A stretch of DNA of 64,000 bases from Terrimesophilobacter sp964651535 (GCA_964651535.1 CAZYYE010000001.1:310001-374000), one strand, 5' to 3'; positions 48,955 through 58,352 are shown, counted from the first letter of the stretch. Translations and numbers: made by a program. Notes: generated by a model from the sequence alone, not told the origin.

Positions 48955-49841
48955 CGGTGCGCCTTCTCCGCGCGAGCGGTGTAGATCAGGTACGGGATGA
49001 TGAGGATCGCGACCAACAGGAGCAGGATCGTGGCGATCGTGGCCGATTTCGCGTAATCATTCGCGGTGAGGGCGATCCACAGGTAAGTGGCGGGCACTTC
49101 GGTTTGGTAGATCGCTTTCGTGATCGCCATGATGAGGTCGAAAACCTTGAGCGACATGTGCCCGACGATGATGAGGGCGGACAACGCCACGGGGCTGAGC
49201 TGCGGGAAGATCACGTGGCGGTACATCTTCCACTCGGAGGCGCCATCCATGCGCGCCGCTTCGCGCAGCTCTTCCGGGATGCCCCGGAAGCCGGACAGGA
49301 ACAGCGCCATGACGTAGCCGGAGAGCTGCCAGATGGCGGGGAGCGCGATCGCCGCCATCCCCCAGGTCGGATCGCTCCACCATGGGTTCTGCAGGAACCC
49401 GAGGCCGAGGTTCTCGAAAATGCGGTTGAGGCCGGATGCCCGATCTCCTTCGGCGCTGTTGAGCAGCCAGCGCCAGACGACACCGGATGCGACGAACGAA
49501 ATGGCCATCGGGAACAGGTACACCGAACGGAAAATGCCCTCCGCCGTGACGCCCTTGTCGAGCATCCACGCCCAAAGGAATCCGAAGAACATGGTGCCCA
49601 CGAGGAAAAACAGCGTGAAGATGCTGAGATTGTAGAGCGAATGCAGGAAGCGCTCTTCGGTGAACAGCGCGATGTAATTGTCGATCCCGACGAAGTTCTC
49701 CGCGGGTTTCAGGCTGTGCCGGTCGCTCATCGACACGGAAATGTTCGCCGCGATCAGGCCGTAGACGAAGATGCCCAGGATGATGATCGTCGGGGAGACG
49801 AGGAGGAGAGGCGGCCCCCAGTTCTTGATTCCCTTGCGCAC
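48951..49841 (-). CDS. Sugar ABC transporter permease (MalF-like)
   Basis: A 296-residue CUT1 permease with six membrane segments and the EAA motif REAARMDGASEWKMYRHVIFPQ. The N-terminus is short, unlike the first importer's permease 1. It lies 109 bp downstream of the binding-protein gene, with a strong hairpin between. The start at 49841 is supported by its coupling to the partner gene and a GAGGGAGTGAACGCC stretch upstream. Confidence 0.92.
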   Translation of the reverse strand: MRKGIKNWGPPLLLVSPTIIILGIFVYGLIAANISVSMSDRHSLKPAENFVGIDNYIALFTEERFLHSLYNLSIFTLFFLVGTMFFGFLWAWMLDKGVTAEGIFRSVYLFPMAISFVASGVVWRWLLNSAEGDRASGLNRIFENLGLGFLQNPWWSDPTWGMAAIALPAIWQLSGYVMALFLSGFRGIPEELREAARMDGASEWKMYRHVIFPQLSPVALSALIIVGHMSLKVFDLIMAITKAIYQTEVPATYLWIALTANDYAKSATIATILLLLVAILIIPYLIYTARAEKAHR

Positions 49842-49896
49842 TGGCGTTCACTCCCTCGCGTCGTTGCGATCACGCCAACCGTGTTGCCAACGTGAC

Positions 49897-49929
49897 GGTG
49901 GGTGGAAGCACCGAGTGCTCCCACCCACC
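49897..49929 (-). terminator. Hairpin between binding-protein and permease genes, second importer
   Basis: A 15-bp stem GGTGGGTGGAAGCAC/GTGCTCCCACCCACC (one mismatch) with a 3-base loop sits 21 bp past the binding-protein stop. It has no T-run. Its position matches the hairpin at 34453-34486 in the first importer. Confidence 0.7.
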
Positions 49930-49950
49930 ATTGTGTACCTTTGGTGTGGT

Positions 49951-51225
49951 TTAGCCGAGTGCCTTGGCCGCAGCGGCGACCAGTGCACCCACGAGCGATG
50001 CGGCATCCCGGTCGGCGCCGAACTTTCCGACGGCGGAGGAGATGTCGCCGGACCACGAGATGCTCGCTGCGGCGCCGTGGGCGAGCGAGCTCACCACGGT
50101 GTCTTCAGCGAATGACTTGATGGCGGTCTGCTGGTACGCCGGGTAGTCGCTGGCGACAGCGTCAGTGCGAGCAGGAATGGATCCCTTGGCGATGTTGAAC
50201 GCCTTCTGGCCCTCCGCCGAACTGATCGTTGTCAGCCAGTCCTTCGTGGCCTGCTCGTGCGGCGCGCCCACCGTGAGAGTGAACGAGTCGGCGAGGAAGT
50301 CGAACACACCGTCGGTACCCGGGGTCGCCCACGTCGTGTAGTCGGTGCCGTAGATCTTGCCGGCCTGCACGAATGCGGCCTCAGCCCAGTCGCCCATGAC
50401 GTTGTAACCGGCGTTGCCGTCGATCACGATTTGCGTTGCCGCGTCCCATTCGAGGCCGGCGAAGTCGCTGTTCACGAAACCGAGGAGCTGGCCGTAGTGG
50501 TCGACGGCCTTCTTCACGCCTGCGCTGTCCCACGACGTGTCGCCGGTCCACAGCCCGGAGTATCCGTCAGCGCCGAGGTCGGCGATGAGCACGTTCTCCA
50601 GCAACTGCATCTGGGTCCACTCGGTGCCCAGTGACAGCGGAGTTTCGACGCCGGCGTCCTTGAGTTTTTGCAGATCCTTGATCCAGGCGTCCATGTCTGC
50701 CGGCGCCTTGGTCGGGTCGATGCCGGCATCCGTCAGCACCGCAGTGTTCACCCACACGACGTTGGCGCGGTGGATGTTGCTCGGCACGGAGTAGATCGCG
50801 CCGTCAACCGTGAGGCGCTCGAGGAGCGAGGCGGGGAACACGTCGTTGAGCCCGGTCTCAGCGTAGAACGAGCTGAGATCCTGAAGCTGGCCCGCGTTGA
50901 TGTAGTCGGTGAGCTCGGCACCGGCGTGCGCCTGGAACGTGTCCGGCGGGTCGTTGGCTTCGAGGCGCGAGGCGAGAGCGGCTTTCGCGTTGGATCCGGC
51001 GCCGCCGGCAACGGATGCGTTGATGAATTCAACGTCCGGGTACTGCTCGTTGAAGACCTTGACGAGGGCGTCGAGGCCGACCTTCTCTGAACCTGATGCC
51101 CACCAGGTGAAGACCTCGACCTGGTCGGCATTGCCGGGGTCCGGGGTTCCTCCGCCCGTCGAGCAGCCCGTCAGCGCGAGGCCGAGGGCGGCCGCGCCAG
51201 CGAGGATGGAAAGTGATTTACGCAT
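49951..51225 (-). CDS. Sugar ABC transporter substrate-binding lipoprotein
   Basis: A 424-residue CUT1 binding protein. The lipobox is LGLALTGCSTG (Cys near residue 21), then a Gly/Pro linker and the mature domain from VEVFTWWASGSE. It contains the GGAGSNAKAALASRLEANDPPDTFQ block of glucose/mannose-type binding proteins (GtsA-like). GGAGGAT precedes the ATG at 51225; an earlier in-frame ATG is rejected. It heads the second importer operon. Confidence 0.92.
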   Translation of the reverse strand: MRKSLSILAGAAALGLALTGCSTGGGTPDPGNADQVEVFTWWASGSEKVGLDALVKVFNEQYPDVEFINASVAGGAGSNAKAALASRLEANDPPDTFQAHAGAELTDYINAGQLQDLSSFYAETGLNDVFPASLLERLTVDGAIYSVPSNIHRANVVWVNTAVLTDAGIDPTKAPADMDAWIKDLQKLKDAGVETPLSLGTEWTQMQLLENVLIADLGADGYSGLWTGDTSWDSAGVKKAVDHYGQLLGFVNSDFAGLEWDAATQIVIDGNAGYNVMGDWAEAAFVQAGKIYGTDYTTWATPGTDGVFDFLADSFTLTVGAPHEQATKDWLTTISSAEGQKAFNIAKGSIPARTDAVASDYPAYQQTAIKSFAEDTVVSSLAHGAAASISWSGDISSAVGKFGADRDAASLVGALVAAAAKALG

Positions 51226-51286
51226 GGTGCGATCCTCCATTGGGAAATTGCTGCGAGTCCGTTTGAAGAGTGAACCGGACGACCCC

Positions 51287-51315
51287 ATTCAACTCTGAAA
51301 ACGTTGTCATTTCAA
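51287..51315 (-). promoter_or_regulatory. Second sugar operon promoter with LacI operator in the spacer
   Basis: On the minus strand TTGAAA (51315-51310) and TTGAAT (51292-51287) are 17 bp apart. The spacer contains TGAAAACGTTGTCA on the plus strand (51296-51309), which matches the LacI/CRE consensus TGnAAnCGnTnnCA exactly. Confidence 0.7.
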
Positions 51316-51371
51316 GGGCCAGACGAATCGCCCCGTCGATTTCGGGTCACAATCCTGCAACGCGTAAGCTG

Positions 51372-52394
51372 TCAGGCCGGTATCTCGCCGGAACCGCGAG
51401 GAATGAGCGTGGTGCGGAGGGTGATGGTTTGCACGGGGGAAGTGTCCCCATCGAGTCGCGAGAACAACAGATTCGCGGCGATCCGGCCCATCGTGAGCGG
51501 ATCCTGTGCGACCACGGTCACGCCCGGCCGAACGACATCCGCGAGTTCGAAATCGTCGAATCCCACCAATGCGATCACTATGCGGCGTCGGGAAAGTTCC
51601 CGCAAGATCGTGCTCGTTGCACGGTTGTTCCCCGTGAAGATCGCGGTGGGCGGGTTCGAACCGTCGAGGAGCGCCGCGAGGGGCTCGGCAAACCGGTACT
51701 CGCCGTTGACCGCTTCGTGAATGAGCGACGGGTCGACCGGAATACCCGCCGCCTCGAGCGCCTGGCGGTATCCGAGCACGCGATTGATCGACGTGAAGAG
51801 CTCGTGCCGGTCCGTGAAGCACGCGATTCTCCTGTGCCCGTGGGCGATCAGGTGTTCTACTGCCGCACGTGCCCCGCCGACGTTGTCGGTGAGCACGGTG
51901 TCGGCGTGGAGCCCGGGAACAGGGCGGTCGACGACGACCATGTGCACCCCGGCCAGAATTTCCTGCCTCAAATAGTCGAGGTCCTTCGACTCAGGAGGGG
52001 TGACGATCAGCCCATCGACTCGGCGGGCGCAAAACGCGAGGATCATCTTTTTCGCGCGATCGGCGTCCCGATTGGAGGAGGCGGACATCAGGAGCGAGTC
52101 GCGGTCGTGGGCGACCTCTTCGACGGCCTGATTGATGAGGGAGAAGAACGGGTCGGACACGCTTTCGATGAGCAGCCCGATGCTGGATGCCGCGCCCTTG
52201 CGCAATTGCCGGGCGGAATCGTTGCGCCGGAAACCCAATTCTGAGATCGCCTGGCGCACGGCGGCAGTTCGCGCGGGGCTGACCCGGACGTCGCCGCTCA
52301 CGACGCGGGACACAGTGGAGACGCCGACGCCCGCGCGCAGGGCGACATCGCGCATGGTTGGCCGGGCGTTCGGCGGACTTGCGGGTTGCGTCAT
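51372..52394 (-). CDS. LacI-family repressor of the second sugar importer
   Basis: A 340-residue LacI regulator: HTH TMRDVALRAGVGVSTVSRVVSGD (residues 13-35), hinge, and a sugar-binding domain (IGLLIESVSDPFF, VDGLIVTPPE, AIFTGNNRATSTIL). The start is ATG 52394 with CGGAG 5 bases upstream; a longer frame is rejected. CRE-type sites lie in the promoter of the ABC operon and 19 bp upstream of its own start, so autorepression and operon repression are both likely. Confidence 0.92.
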   Translation of the reverse strand: MTQPASPPNARPTMRDVALRAGVGVSTVSRVVSGDVRVSPARTAAVRQAISELGFRRNDSARQLRKGAASSIGLLIESVSDPFFSLINQAVEEVAHDRDSLLMSASSNRDADRAKKMILAFCARRVDGLIVTPPESKDLDYLRQEILAGVHMVVVDRPVPGLHADTVLTDNVGGARAAVEHLIAHGHRRIACFTDRHELFTSINRVLGYRQALEAAGIPVDPSLIHEAVNGEYRFAEPLAALLDGSNPPTAIFTGNNRATSTILRELSRRRIVIALVGFDDFELADVVRPGVTVVAQDPLTMGRIAANLLFSRLDGDTSPVQTITLRTTLIPRGSGEIPA

Positions 52395-52412
52395 CGGGTC
52401 TCCGGGGGATCC

Positions 52413-52426
52413 TGAAAACGTTACCA
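52413..52426. promoter_or_regulatory. CRE-type operator upstream of the LacI gene
   Basis: TGAAAACGTTACCA matches TGnAAnCGnTnnCA and differs from the site in the operon promoter at only two positions. It lies 19 bp ahead of the LacI start. Confidence 0.75.
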
Positions 52427-52561
52427 AGAATTGGCCCCCGAGCCTGACCCGCGATCGGGGGGCACAGGCCGCACCCGCCTCGCGGGAGGACTTCGCGCGC
52501 CGCCGGATTTCGGGCAAACCGACCGTAGGTTCTGAACCGGGGAACCGGATACCGTGGGGGC

Positions 52562-53827
52562 ATGAGAATCCTTCTGGTCGGTGCCGGCGGCGTCGGGAAT
52601 GCGATCGCGAAGATCGCCGCACGACGCAATTTTTTCGAACTCATGATCGTGAGCGACTACGACCTCGCGCGCGCAGAAGCCACGGTTGCGTGGGTCGCCG
52701 AGAGGCACCCGGAGGGCGCCCACCGGTTCGTGGCCGCGAAGATCGACGCGTCGAACCCGGACGACGTGTCGGCCGTCGCGAAAGAGCACGGTGCCACCCA
52801 CGTGATGAACGCGGTAGAGCCGAAGTTCGTTCCCACGATTTTCGCCGGGGCGCTCGCGGCCGGGGCGGACTACCTCGACATGGCCATGAGCCTGTCGGAG
52901 CCGCATCCGACGAACCCGCACGAAGAGACCGGCGTGAAGCTCGGCGACGACCAGTTCGCGCAGGCCCCCGACTGGGAGAAGGCCGGGCGTCTCGCACTCG
53001 TGGGCATCGGCGTAGAGCCTGGGCTTTCGGACGTCTTCGCCCGCTACGCCGTCGACCACTTGTTCAGCGAAGTCGAGGAGCTCGGCGTGCGCGACGGAGC
53101 GAACCTCGTCGTGCGGGATGAGGAAGGGAACGAAATCTTCGCGCCGTCGTTCAGCATCTGGACGACGATCGAGGAGTGCCTGAACCCTCCCGTCATCTGG
53201 GAGAAGAATCGCGGCTGGTACACGACCGCGCCGTTCAGCGAGCCGGAAGTGTTCGACTTCCCGGAGGGAATCGGGCCCGTGGAGTGCGTCAACGTCGAGC
53301 ACGAAGAAGTGCTCCTCATGCCCCGCTGGCTGCCGGCGAAGCGCGTGACCTTCAAGTACGGGCTCGGCGAGGAGTTCATCGGCATCCTCAAGACGCTCAA
53401 TCAACTCGGCCTCGACAGAACGCAGCCCGTGCGCGTGCGATCGGCGGAGGGCCCCGTCATGGTCGCACCGCGCGACGTCGTGGCCGCTGGACTGCCGGAT
53501 CCCGCGACGATCGGGCCCCGGATGACGGGCAAGACGTGCGCAGGGGTGTGGGTGACTGGAACGGGCAAGGACGGCAAGCCCCGCTCGACGTACCTGTACC
53601 ACGTGAGCGACAACGAGTGGACGATGGCCGAATACGAGAGCCAGTGCGTCGTATGGCAGACAGCTCTGAACCCGGTCATCGCGCTCGAGTTGCTCGCGAC
53701 AGGTGTGTGGACTGGCTCCGGAGTCCTCGGACCGGAGGCGTTCGACGCGAAGCCGTTCCTCGACCTCATGGCGGCCCCGGAGTCCGAGGGCGGATTCGGG
53801 CAGCCCTGGGGCATCCGCGAACAGTAG
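52562..53827 (+). CDS. Saccharopine-dehydrogenase-family protein
   Basis: A 421-residue LYS1/carboxynorspermidine-dehydrogenase-fold protein: N-terminal Rossmann motif VGAGGVGNAIAKIAARR (residues 6-22), acid residue after strand 2 (VSDYDLARAE), and the conserved VEPGLSDVFARYAVDHLF block in the catalytic half. True lysine-pathway function is doubtful, since these actinobacterial members are often single genes of unknown substrate. The gene has no ribosome site, and TACCGT six bases before the ATG may be a -10 box for a leaderless message. Confidence 0.85.
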   Translation: MRILLVGAGGVGNAIAKIAARRNFFELMIVSDYDLARAEATVAWVAERHPEGAHRFVAAKIDASNPDDVSAVAKEHGATHVMNAVEPKFVPTIFAGALAAGADYLDMAMSLSEPHPTNPHEETGVKLGDDQFAQAPDWEKAGRLALVGIGVEPGLSDVFARYAVDHLFSEVEELGVRDGANLVVRDEEGNEIFAPSFSIWTTIEECLNPPVIWEKNRGWYTTAPFSEPEVFDFPEGIGPVECVNVEHEEVLLMPRWLPAKRVTFKYGLGEEFIGILKTLNQLGLDRTQPVRVRSAEGPVMVAPRDVVAAGLPDPATIGPRMTGKTCAGVWVTGTGKDGKPRSTYLYHVSDNEWTMAEYESQCVVWQTALNPVIALELLATGVWTGSGVLGPEAFDAKPFLDLMAAPESEGGFGQPWGIREQ

Positions 53828-53880
53828 GTCGCACCGAACCCGGCAGTCGAAATCGGAAACTGCCGAAACCTCCTATGGGT

Positions 53881-53909
53881 TTGACTCTCCCTGCTGCGCA
53901 GGGCATTCT
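53881..53909 (+). promoter_or_regulatory. Promoter of the Liv-type operon with dyad in the spacer
   Basis: TTGACT (53881-53886) and CATTCT (53904-53909) lie 17 bp apart. The spacer holds CCCTGC-TGC-GCAGGG (53889-53903), a perfect 6-bp inverted repeat, the likely operator. The predicted start near 53916 leaves about 27 nt before the TTG start. Confidence 0.6.
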
Positions 53910-53942
53910 TAGTCGCAATTACTCAATGACGAGGAGTTCTGC

Positions 53943-54722
53943 TTGCTCGCCGTACGCAATCTCGAAGTGGTTTACGAGGATGTGATGCTTTCGCTTCGAG
54001 GAGCGAGCATCCAGGTTCCCGTGGGCTCGATTGTGGCGCTATTGGGGGCGAACGGTGCGGGCAAGACCACACTTTTGCGCGCAGTGACAGGTCTTCTGGA
54101 CGTACACAGGGGGACAATCACGAAGGGCAACGTCACCCTGGACGACGCGCCGCTTCCCACCCAGGCAAGCCGCATTGTGCGCGCGGGCATCAGCCAGGTG
54201 ATGGAAGGTCGGCGGATTCTCGTCGAGTTCACGGTGGACGAGAACTTGAAAATCGGCGCGCACACCCGTCCGGGGTCGACCATCGCATCCAACATGGAGC
54301 GCATTTACACGCGATTCCCTGTGCTCGCGTCGAGGCGAGGCGACCGAGCGGGGTATCTTTCCGGCGGCGAGCAGCAAATGCTCGCGATCGGGCGCGCGCT
54401 CATGTCCGAGCCGAAGTACCTGCTCCTGGACGAGCCGAGCCTCGGCCTTGCGCCGAAAGTGGTGGACCAGATCCGCGACCTCATCGTGGAGATCAACGCC
54501 GAGGGCGTCGGAATCCTGCTCATCGAGCAGAATGCTGCCATGGCGCTGTCGGTCGCCGACCACGGTTATGTCCTCGAGAACGGCCGCACGGTCATGGATG
54601 CGCCGGCCGCGCAATTGCGCGAGGACGAAACCATTCAGGAGTTCTACCTCGGAATCGGCGCGGGCGAGCGATCCCTGCGCGACGTGAAGCACTACACGAG
54701 GAAGAAGAGGTGGCTGTCGTGA
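53943..54722 (+). CDS. livF: Branched-chain-type ABC transporter ATPase (LivF-like)
   Basis: A 259-residue HAAT-family ATPase: Walker A GANGAGKTTL (about residue 39), signature LSGGEQQMLAIGRAL, Walker B LLLDEPSLGLAP. The C-terminus has a basic tail. The start is TTG at 53943 with GAGGAG 8 bases upstream. It is first of six genes with overlapping junctions (GTGA) to the next. In the standard Liv system two ATPases power one importer; here it is joined by an acyl-CoA synthetase gene, which suggests a carboxylic acid substrate. Confidence 0.9.
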   Translation: MLAVRNLEVVYEDVMLSLRGASIQVPVGSIVALLGANGAGKTTLLRAVTGLLDVHRGTITKGNVTLDDAPLPTQASRIVRAGISQVMEGRRILVEFTVDENLKIGAHTRPGSTIASNMERIYTRFPVLASRRGDRAGYLSGGEQQMLAIGRALMSEPKYLLLDEPSLGLAPKVVDQIRDLIVEINAEGVGILLIEQNAAMALSVADHGYVLENGRTVMDAPAAQLREDETIQEFYLGIGAGERSLRDVKHYTRKKRWLS

Positions 54723-55534
54723 CAACGCCGCTGCTCTCGGTCTCCTCGCTCAGCCTCGCGTTCGGCGGAACGAGCGCCCTCTCGGACGTGAGCTTCGATG
54801 TGAACCCGGGCGAACTGTTCGCCGTGATCGGGCCGAACGGCGCCGGCAAGACATCGACCTTCAATTGCATTTCCGGCGTGTATCGGCCCGCAGAAGGAGG
54901 CATCACGTTCGACGGCGAATCCCTCCTCGGGTTGCGTCCGGATGTGATCGCGCAGCGCGGGGTGGCGCGCACGTTCCAGAACATCGAACTGTTCGACAAC
55001 CTCACGGTGCTCGAGAACCTGCTTCTCGGCCGCCACAACCTCATTGATGCGCAGTGGTGGGAAGCGTTCCTGTGGCTTCCGCGGGCGCGCCGCTCGGAGA
55101 TCGAAGCCCGGCGCGCAGTGGAGAACATCATCGACTTCCTCGATCTCGCCGCCGTGCGCCACCTTCCGGTCGGGATTCTTCCGTACGGGATCAAGAAGCG
55201 CATCGAGGTGGGGCGCGCGCTCGCGATGGAACCGAAACTGCTGCTCCTCGACGAGCCCGTGGCGGGGATGAACGTCGAAGAAACCGAGGACATGGCGCGG
55301 TTCATCATGGACATCCGCACGGAGCTCGGGATCGCGATGATTCTCGTGGAGCACGACATGCGCCTCGTGATGGATCTCGCCGACCGCGTGATGGTGCTCG
55401 ATTTCGGCCGACAGATCGCGTTGGGCACACCCGAAGATGTGCAAGCGGATCCGGCCGTGATCGCCGCGTACCTCGGCGGCGCGGCAGAGGCGAAGCCCGG
55501 CTCGAAACCCCAGCAGGCAGGGGGAGCGTCGTGA
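54719..55534 (+). CDS. livG: Branched-chain-type ABC transporter ATPase (LivG-like)
   Basis: A 271-residue HAAT-family ATPase: Walker A GPNGAGKTSTFNCI, signature LPYGIKKRIEVGRAL (the livG variant), Walker B LLLLDEPVAGMN, and VEHDMRLVM as H-loop. The start is GTG 54719, overlapping the livF stop (GTGA) with AGAGG 7 bases upstream. It pairs with LivF as the motor and overlaps the acyl-CoA synthetase gene. Confidence 0.9.
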   Translation: MTTPLLSVSSLSLAFGGTSALSDVSFDVNPGELFAVIGPNGAGKTSTFNCISGVYRPAEGGITFDGESLLGLRPDVIAQRGVARTFQNIELFDNLTVLENLLLGRHNLIDAQWWEAFLWLPRARRSEIEARRAVENIIDFLDLAAVRHLPVGILPYGIKKRIEVGRALAMEPKLLLLDEPVAGMNVEETEDMARFIMDIRTELGIAMILVEHDMRLVMDLADRVMVLDFGRQIALGTPEDVQADPAVIAAYLGGAAEAKPGSKPQQAGGAS

Positions 55535-57429
55535 CGGCACAGACACCGACAGTCCTTCCTGACGAGGACATCCTGTACATGCCCAGATTGCTCAGGGCGG
55601 CGGCACAGCAGCGCGGCAATTCCGTGGCCATGCGCGAGAAGAAGTTCGGCATTTGGCAGGACATCACGTGGCAGGACTATCTCGACCACTCCGAAGCCTT
55701 CGCGTTCGGTTTCGCCGCGCTCGGCGTCACCGACGGGGATCGGGTCGCGATCCAGTCCGAGAATCGCCCCGAATGGCTGTACTCGGATGTCGGTGCCGGG
55801 ATGCTGCGGGCCGCCATCGTCGGCATATACCCGACCAACCCTGCCGCGGAGCTCGAGTATCTGCTCGTGGACTCCGGAGCCCGCGTTCTCGTCGCCGAGG
55901 ATCAGGAGCAGGTGGACAAAGCAATCGAAGTGTTCGACAAGTGCCCCGACCTCGAGTGGATCGTCTATGTGAACTCGCGCGGGCTGTACGGGCTCGACCA
56001 CGACAACCTCATCGGAGTCGACGAGCTCGTGCGCCGCGGCGACGAGGTCCGGCGCGAACAGCCCGGCCTGCTCGCCGAGAAGGATGCCGGCCGGAGCCCC
56101 CAGGATCTCGTGACCCTCATCTACACCTCGGGCACGACGGGTCCGGCGAAGGGGGCGATGTTGAGCGCCGAGAACGTGTCCTTCGGCACGCGGTGCTTCG
56201 GCGCGACATCCGGAGTTTTCGGGAGCGGCCTGAACGACCGGGACATCATGCTGTCGTACCTGCCCCTCTCGCACGTCGTGGAGCGCACGATCACGAACTG
56301 GGTCCACCTCTACCGGCACATGCTCATTCACTTCGCGGAGTCCATCGAGACGGTCACCTCGGATCTCGCCGAAGTCCAGCCCACCGCACTGTTCGCGGTG
56401 CCCAGGATCTGGGAGAAGATCGAGACCGCCGTCGTCATCAAGACGGCGAACGCGTCGCCGCTCAAGCGACTGAGCTATCGGATCGCGGTGCGGCTCGCCG
56501 ACACCGTTGCGCGCGATCGGGCCGCGAACGGCGGAGACCACACCGGAAGATCCCGCGTCCTCTACTTCATCGCCTGGGTTATCGCCCTTCGCGCGCTTCG
56601 GCGCCACCTCGGGCTCTCCAGGGTCCGCCACAGCCTTTCGGGTGCCGCGCCCATCGCGCCGGACGTGCTCCTGTACTTCCTCGGGATCGGCGTTCCGATT
56701 TACGAGGCGTACGGCATGACGGAGAACTCGGCGGTTGCAACGACCAACATGGTGGGCCGGATGCGCGTCGGCACGGTGGGCGAGCCGCAAGTGGGCATCG
56801 AGCTTCGCGTCGACGACGAAACAGGCGAAGTCCTCACGAGGCACCCGGGCAACTTCCTCGGCTACTGGCACAAGCCCCAGGCCACGGCGGAAGCCCTCGA
56901 CAGCGACGGCTGGCTGCACACGGGCGACGTCGGCGAATGGGTCGATGGGACGCACCTGCGCATCGTCGACCGCATCAAGGACATCATCATCACCGCGGGC
57001 GGCAAGAACATTTCGCCGAGCGAGCTGGAGAACTCGCTCAAAGCCTCACCGTACATCCGCGAGGCGATCGTCATCGGCGACCGCCGACCGTACCTCACGG
57101 TGCTCATCGAGATCGAGTTCGATGCCGTCGCCGACTGGGCAGTCCGCCGCCACATCGACTACACGACATACCGCGACCTCGCCACGCGCCCCGAGGTTGT
57201 CGACCTGATCGCCGACGCGGTGCGCGCGACAAACCGAAAATTCGCGCGCGTGGAGTCACTGCGCAAGTTCCGGATGCTGCACAAGGAACTCGATCACGAA
57301 GACGGCGAGCTCACGGCGACGCAAAAGCTCAAGCGCGCATCCTTCGCTGCGACCGTTCCTCACCTCATCGACGACATGTACGGCGACACGGAGCAGTTCG
57401 CGGGCGCCGACCTCGGGAGGGAAGGATGA
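55531..57429 (+). CDS. AMP-binding acyl-CoA synthetase in the Liv operon
   Basis: A 632-residue ANL-superfamily long-chain/medium-chain acyl-CoA synthetase (FadD15-like). The ATP-binding loop is YTSGTTGPAKGAML (about residue 197), then YEAYGMTENSA and the hinge DRIKDIIITAGGKNISP with the C-terminal domain. It activates a carboxylic acid with ATP and CoA. GTG 55531 overlaps the livG stop and GGGGAG precedes it; the livH gene overlaps its end. Placement between ATPase and permease genes suggests the imported acid is activated at once. Confidence 0.92.
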   Translation: MTAQTPTVLPDEDILYMPRLLRAAAQQRGNSVAMREKKFGIWQDITWQDYLDHSEAFAFGFAALGVTDGDRVAIQSENRPEWLYSDVGAGMLRAAIVGIYPTNPAAELEYLLVDSGARVLVAEDQEQVDKAIEVFDKCPDLEWIVYVNSRGLYGLDHDNLIGVDELVRRGDEVRREQPGLLAEKDAGRSPQDLVTLIYTSGTTGPAKGAMLSAENVSFGTRCFGATSGVFGSGLNDRDIMLSYLPLSHVVERTITNWVHLYRHMLIHFAESIETVTSDLAEVQPTALFAVPRIWEKIETAVVIKTANASPLKRLSYRIAVRLADTVARDRAANGGDHTGRSRVLYFIAWVIALRALRRHLGLSRVRHSLSGAAPIAPDVLLYFLGIGVPIYEAYGMTENSAVATTNMVGRMRVGTVGEPQVGIELRVDDETGEVLTRHPGNFLGYWHKPQATAEALDSDGWLHTGDVGEWVDGTHLRIVDRIKDIIITAGGKNISPSELENSLKASPYIREAIVIGDRRPYLTVLIEIEFDAVADWAVRRHIDYTTYRDLATRPEVVDLIADAVRATNRKFARVESLRKFRMLHKELDHEDGELTATQKLKRASFAATVPHLIDDMYGDTEQFAGADLGREG

Positions 57430-58352
57430 ACATCTTCCTGCAGGCGCTCATTTCCGGGCTCGGAATCGGGTCTGTGTACGCGATCATCGCCGTGAGTTTC
57501 GTCGTGATCTTCCGCGCGACGGGAGTGCTGAACTTCGCGCAGCCCGCACTCCTCATCCTCGGTAGCTTCACGGCCTCGGTGTTCGCGGTGGACGCGGGCA
57601 TCCCGTTCTTCGTCGCCGTACCCGCCGCCATGATCGTGATCGGCCTGCTGTCGGCAGGGATCGAGCGCGTGGCGATCCGGCCCATGGTGGGGCGCCCGGT
57701 GTTCTCGACCGCCATCATGACGATCGGAATCTTCATCGCGCTGCTCATCGTCGCATTCCGCCTGTTCGATTCTCGTCCGCGCACCGTCGGCGACCCGTGG
57801 CAACTGCTGTCGATCTGCCTCGGCGGCGACTCGAGCGATGGCGGGTGCGCCGGCGGCGTGCTCGTGTACCAGAACACGATCTCGCGCATCATCATCGCGG
57901 TCGTCGTGCTCGTTGCGCTCGTGTGGTGGCTCAGCCGCTCCCGGCTCGGGCTTGCGATGCGGGCCACGTCGCTGGACCAGGAAATCGCCCTCGCGCAGGG
58001 CGTCAATGTCGGCCGTGTGTTCTCCATCGCGTGGGCGATCGGGGGCGGCCTGGCGGCGCTCGGGGGAGTGCTGCTCGCGGCGAACGGCGGCGTCGTCCAG
58101 GCCACGGATGCGATCTTCTCGCTCGTTGTACTCCCCGCCATCATCATCGGCGGGATGGATTCCCTGCGCGGCGCGATCGTCGGCGGGCTCATCGTCGGGG
58201 TGGTCGCGGCGCTCACCTCCGCGTACCAGCCGGTGCATGCGTCGTGGCTCGGATCGAACTTCGAGAACGTCGTCCCGTACCTCGTCATGATCATCGTGCT
58301 GCTCGTCCGGCCGTATGGCCTGTTCGGCACGAGAGAGGTGCAGCGCCTGTGA
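57426..58352 (+). CDS. livH: Branched-chain-type ABC permease (LivH-like)
   Basis: A 308-residue HAAT permease with about eight membrane segments and the EIALAQGVNVGRVFSIAWAIG coupling region. It starts with ATG overlapping the synthetase stop (ATGA), with GGAAGG just upstream. It forms the channel with LivM. The cytoplasmic and periplasmic loop containing SICLGGDSSDGGCAGG has a Cys pair, possibly a disulfide outside. Confidence 0.9.
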   Translation: MNIFLQALISGLGIGSVYAIIAVSFVVIFRATGVLNFAQPALLILGSFTASVFAVDAGIPFFVAVPAAMIVIGLLSAGIERVAIRPMVGRPVFSTAIMTIGIFIALLIVAFRLFDSRPRTVGDPWQLLSICLGGDSSDGGCAGGVLVYQNTISRIIIAVVVLVALVWWLSRSRLGLAMRATSLDQEIALAQGVNVGRVFSIAWAIGGGLAALGGVLLAANGGVVQATDAIFSLVVLPAIIIGGMDSLRGAIVGGLIVGVVAALTSAYQPVHASWLGSNFENVVPYLVMIIVLLVRPYGLFGTREVQRL

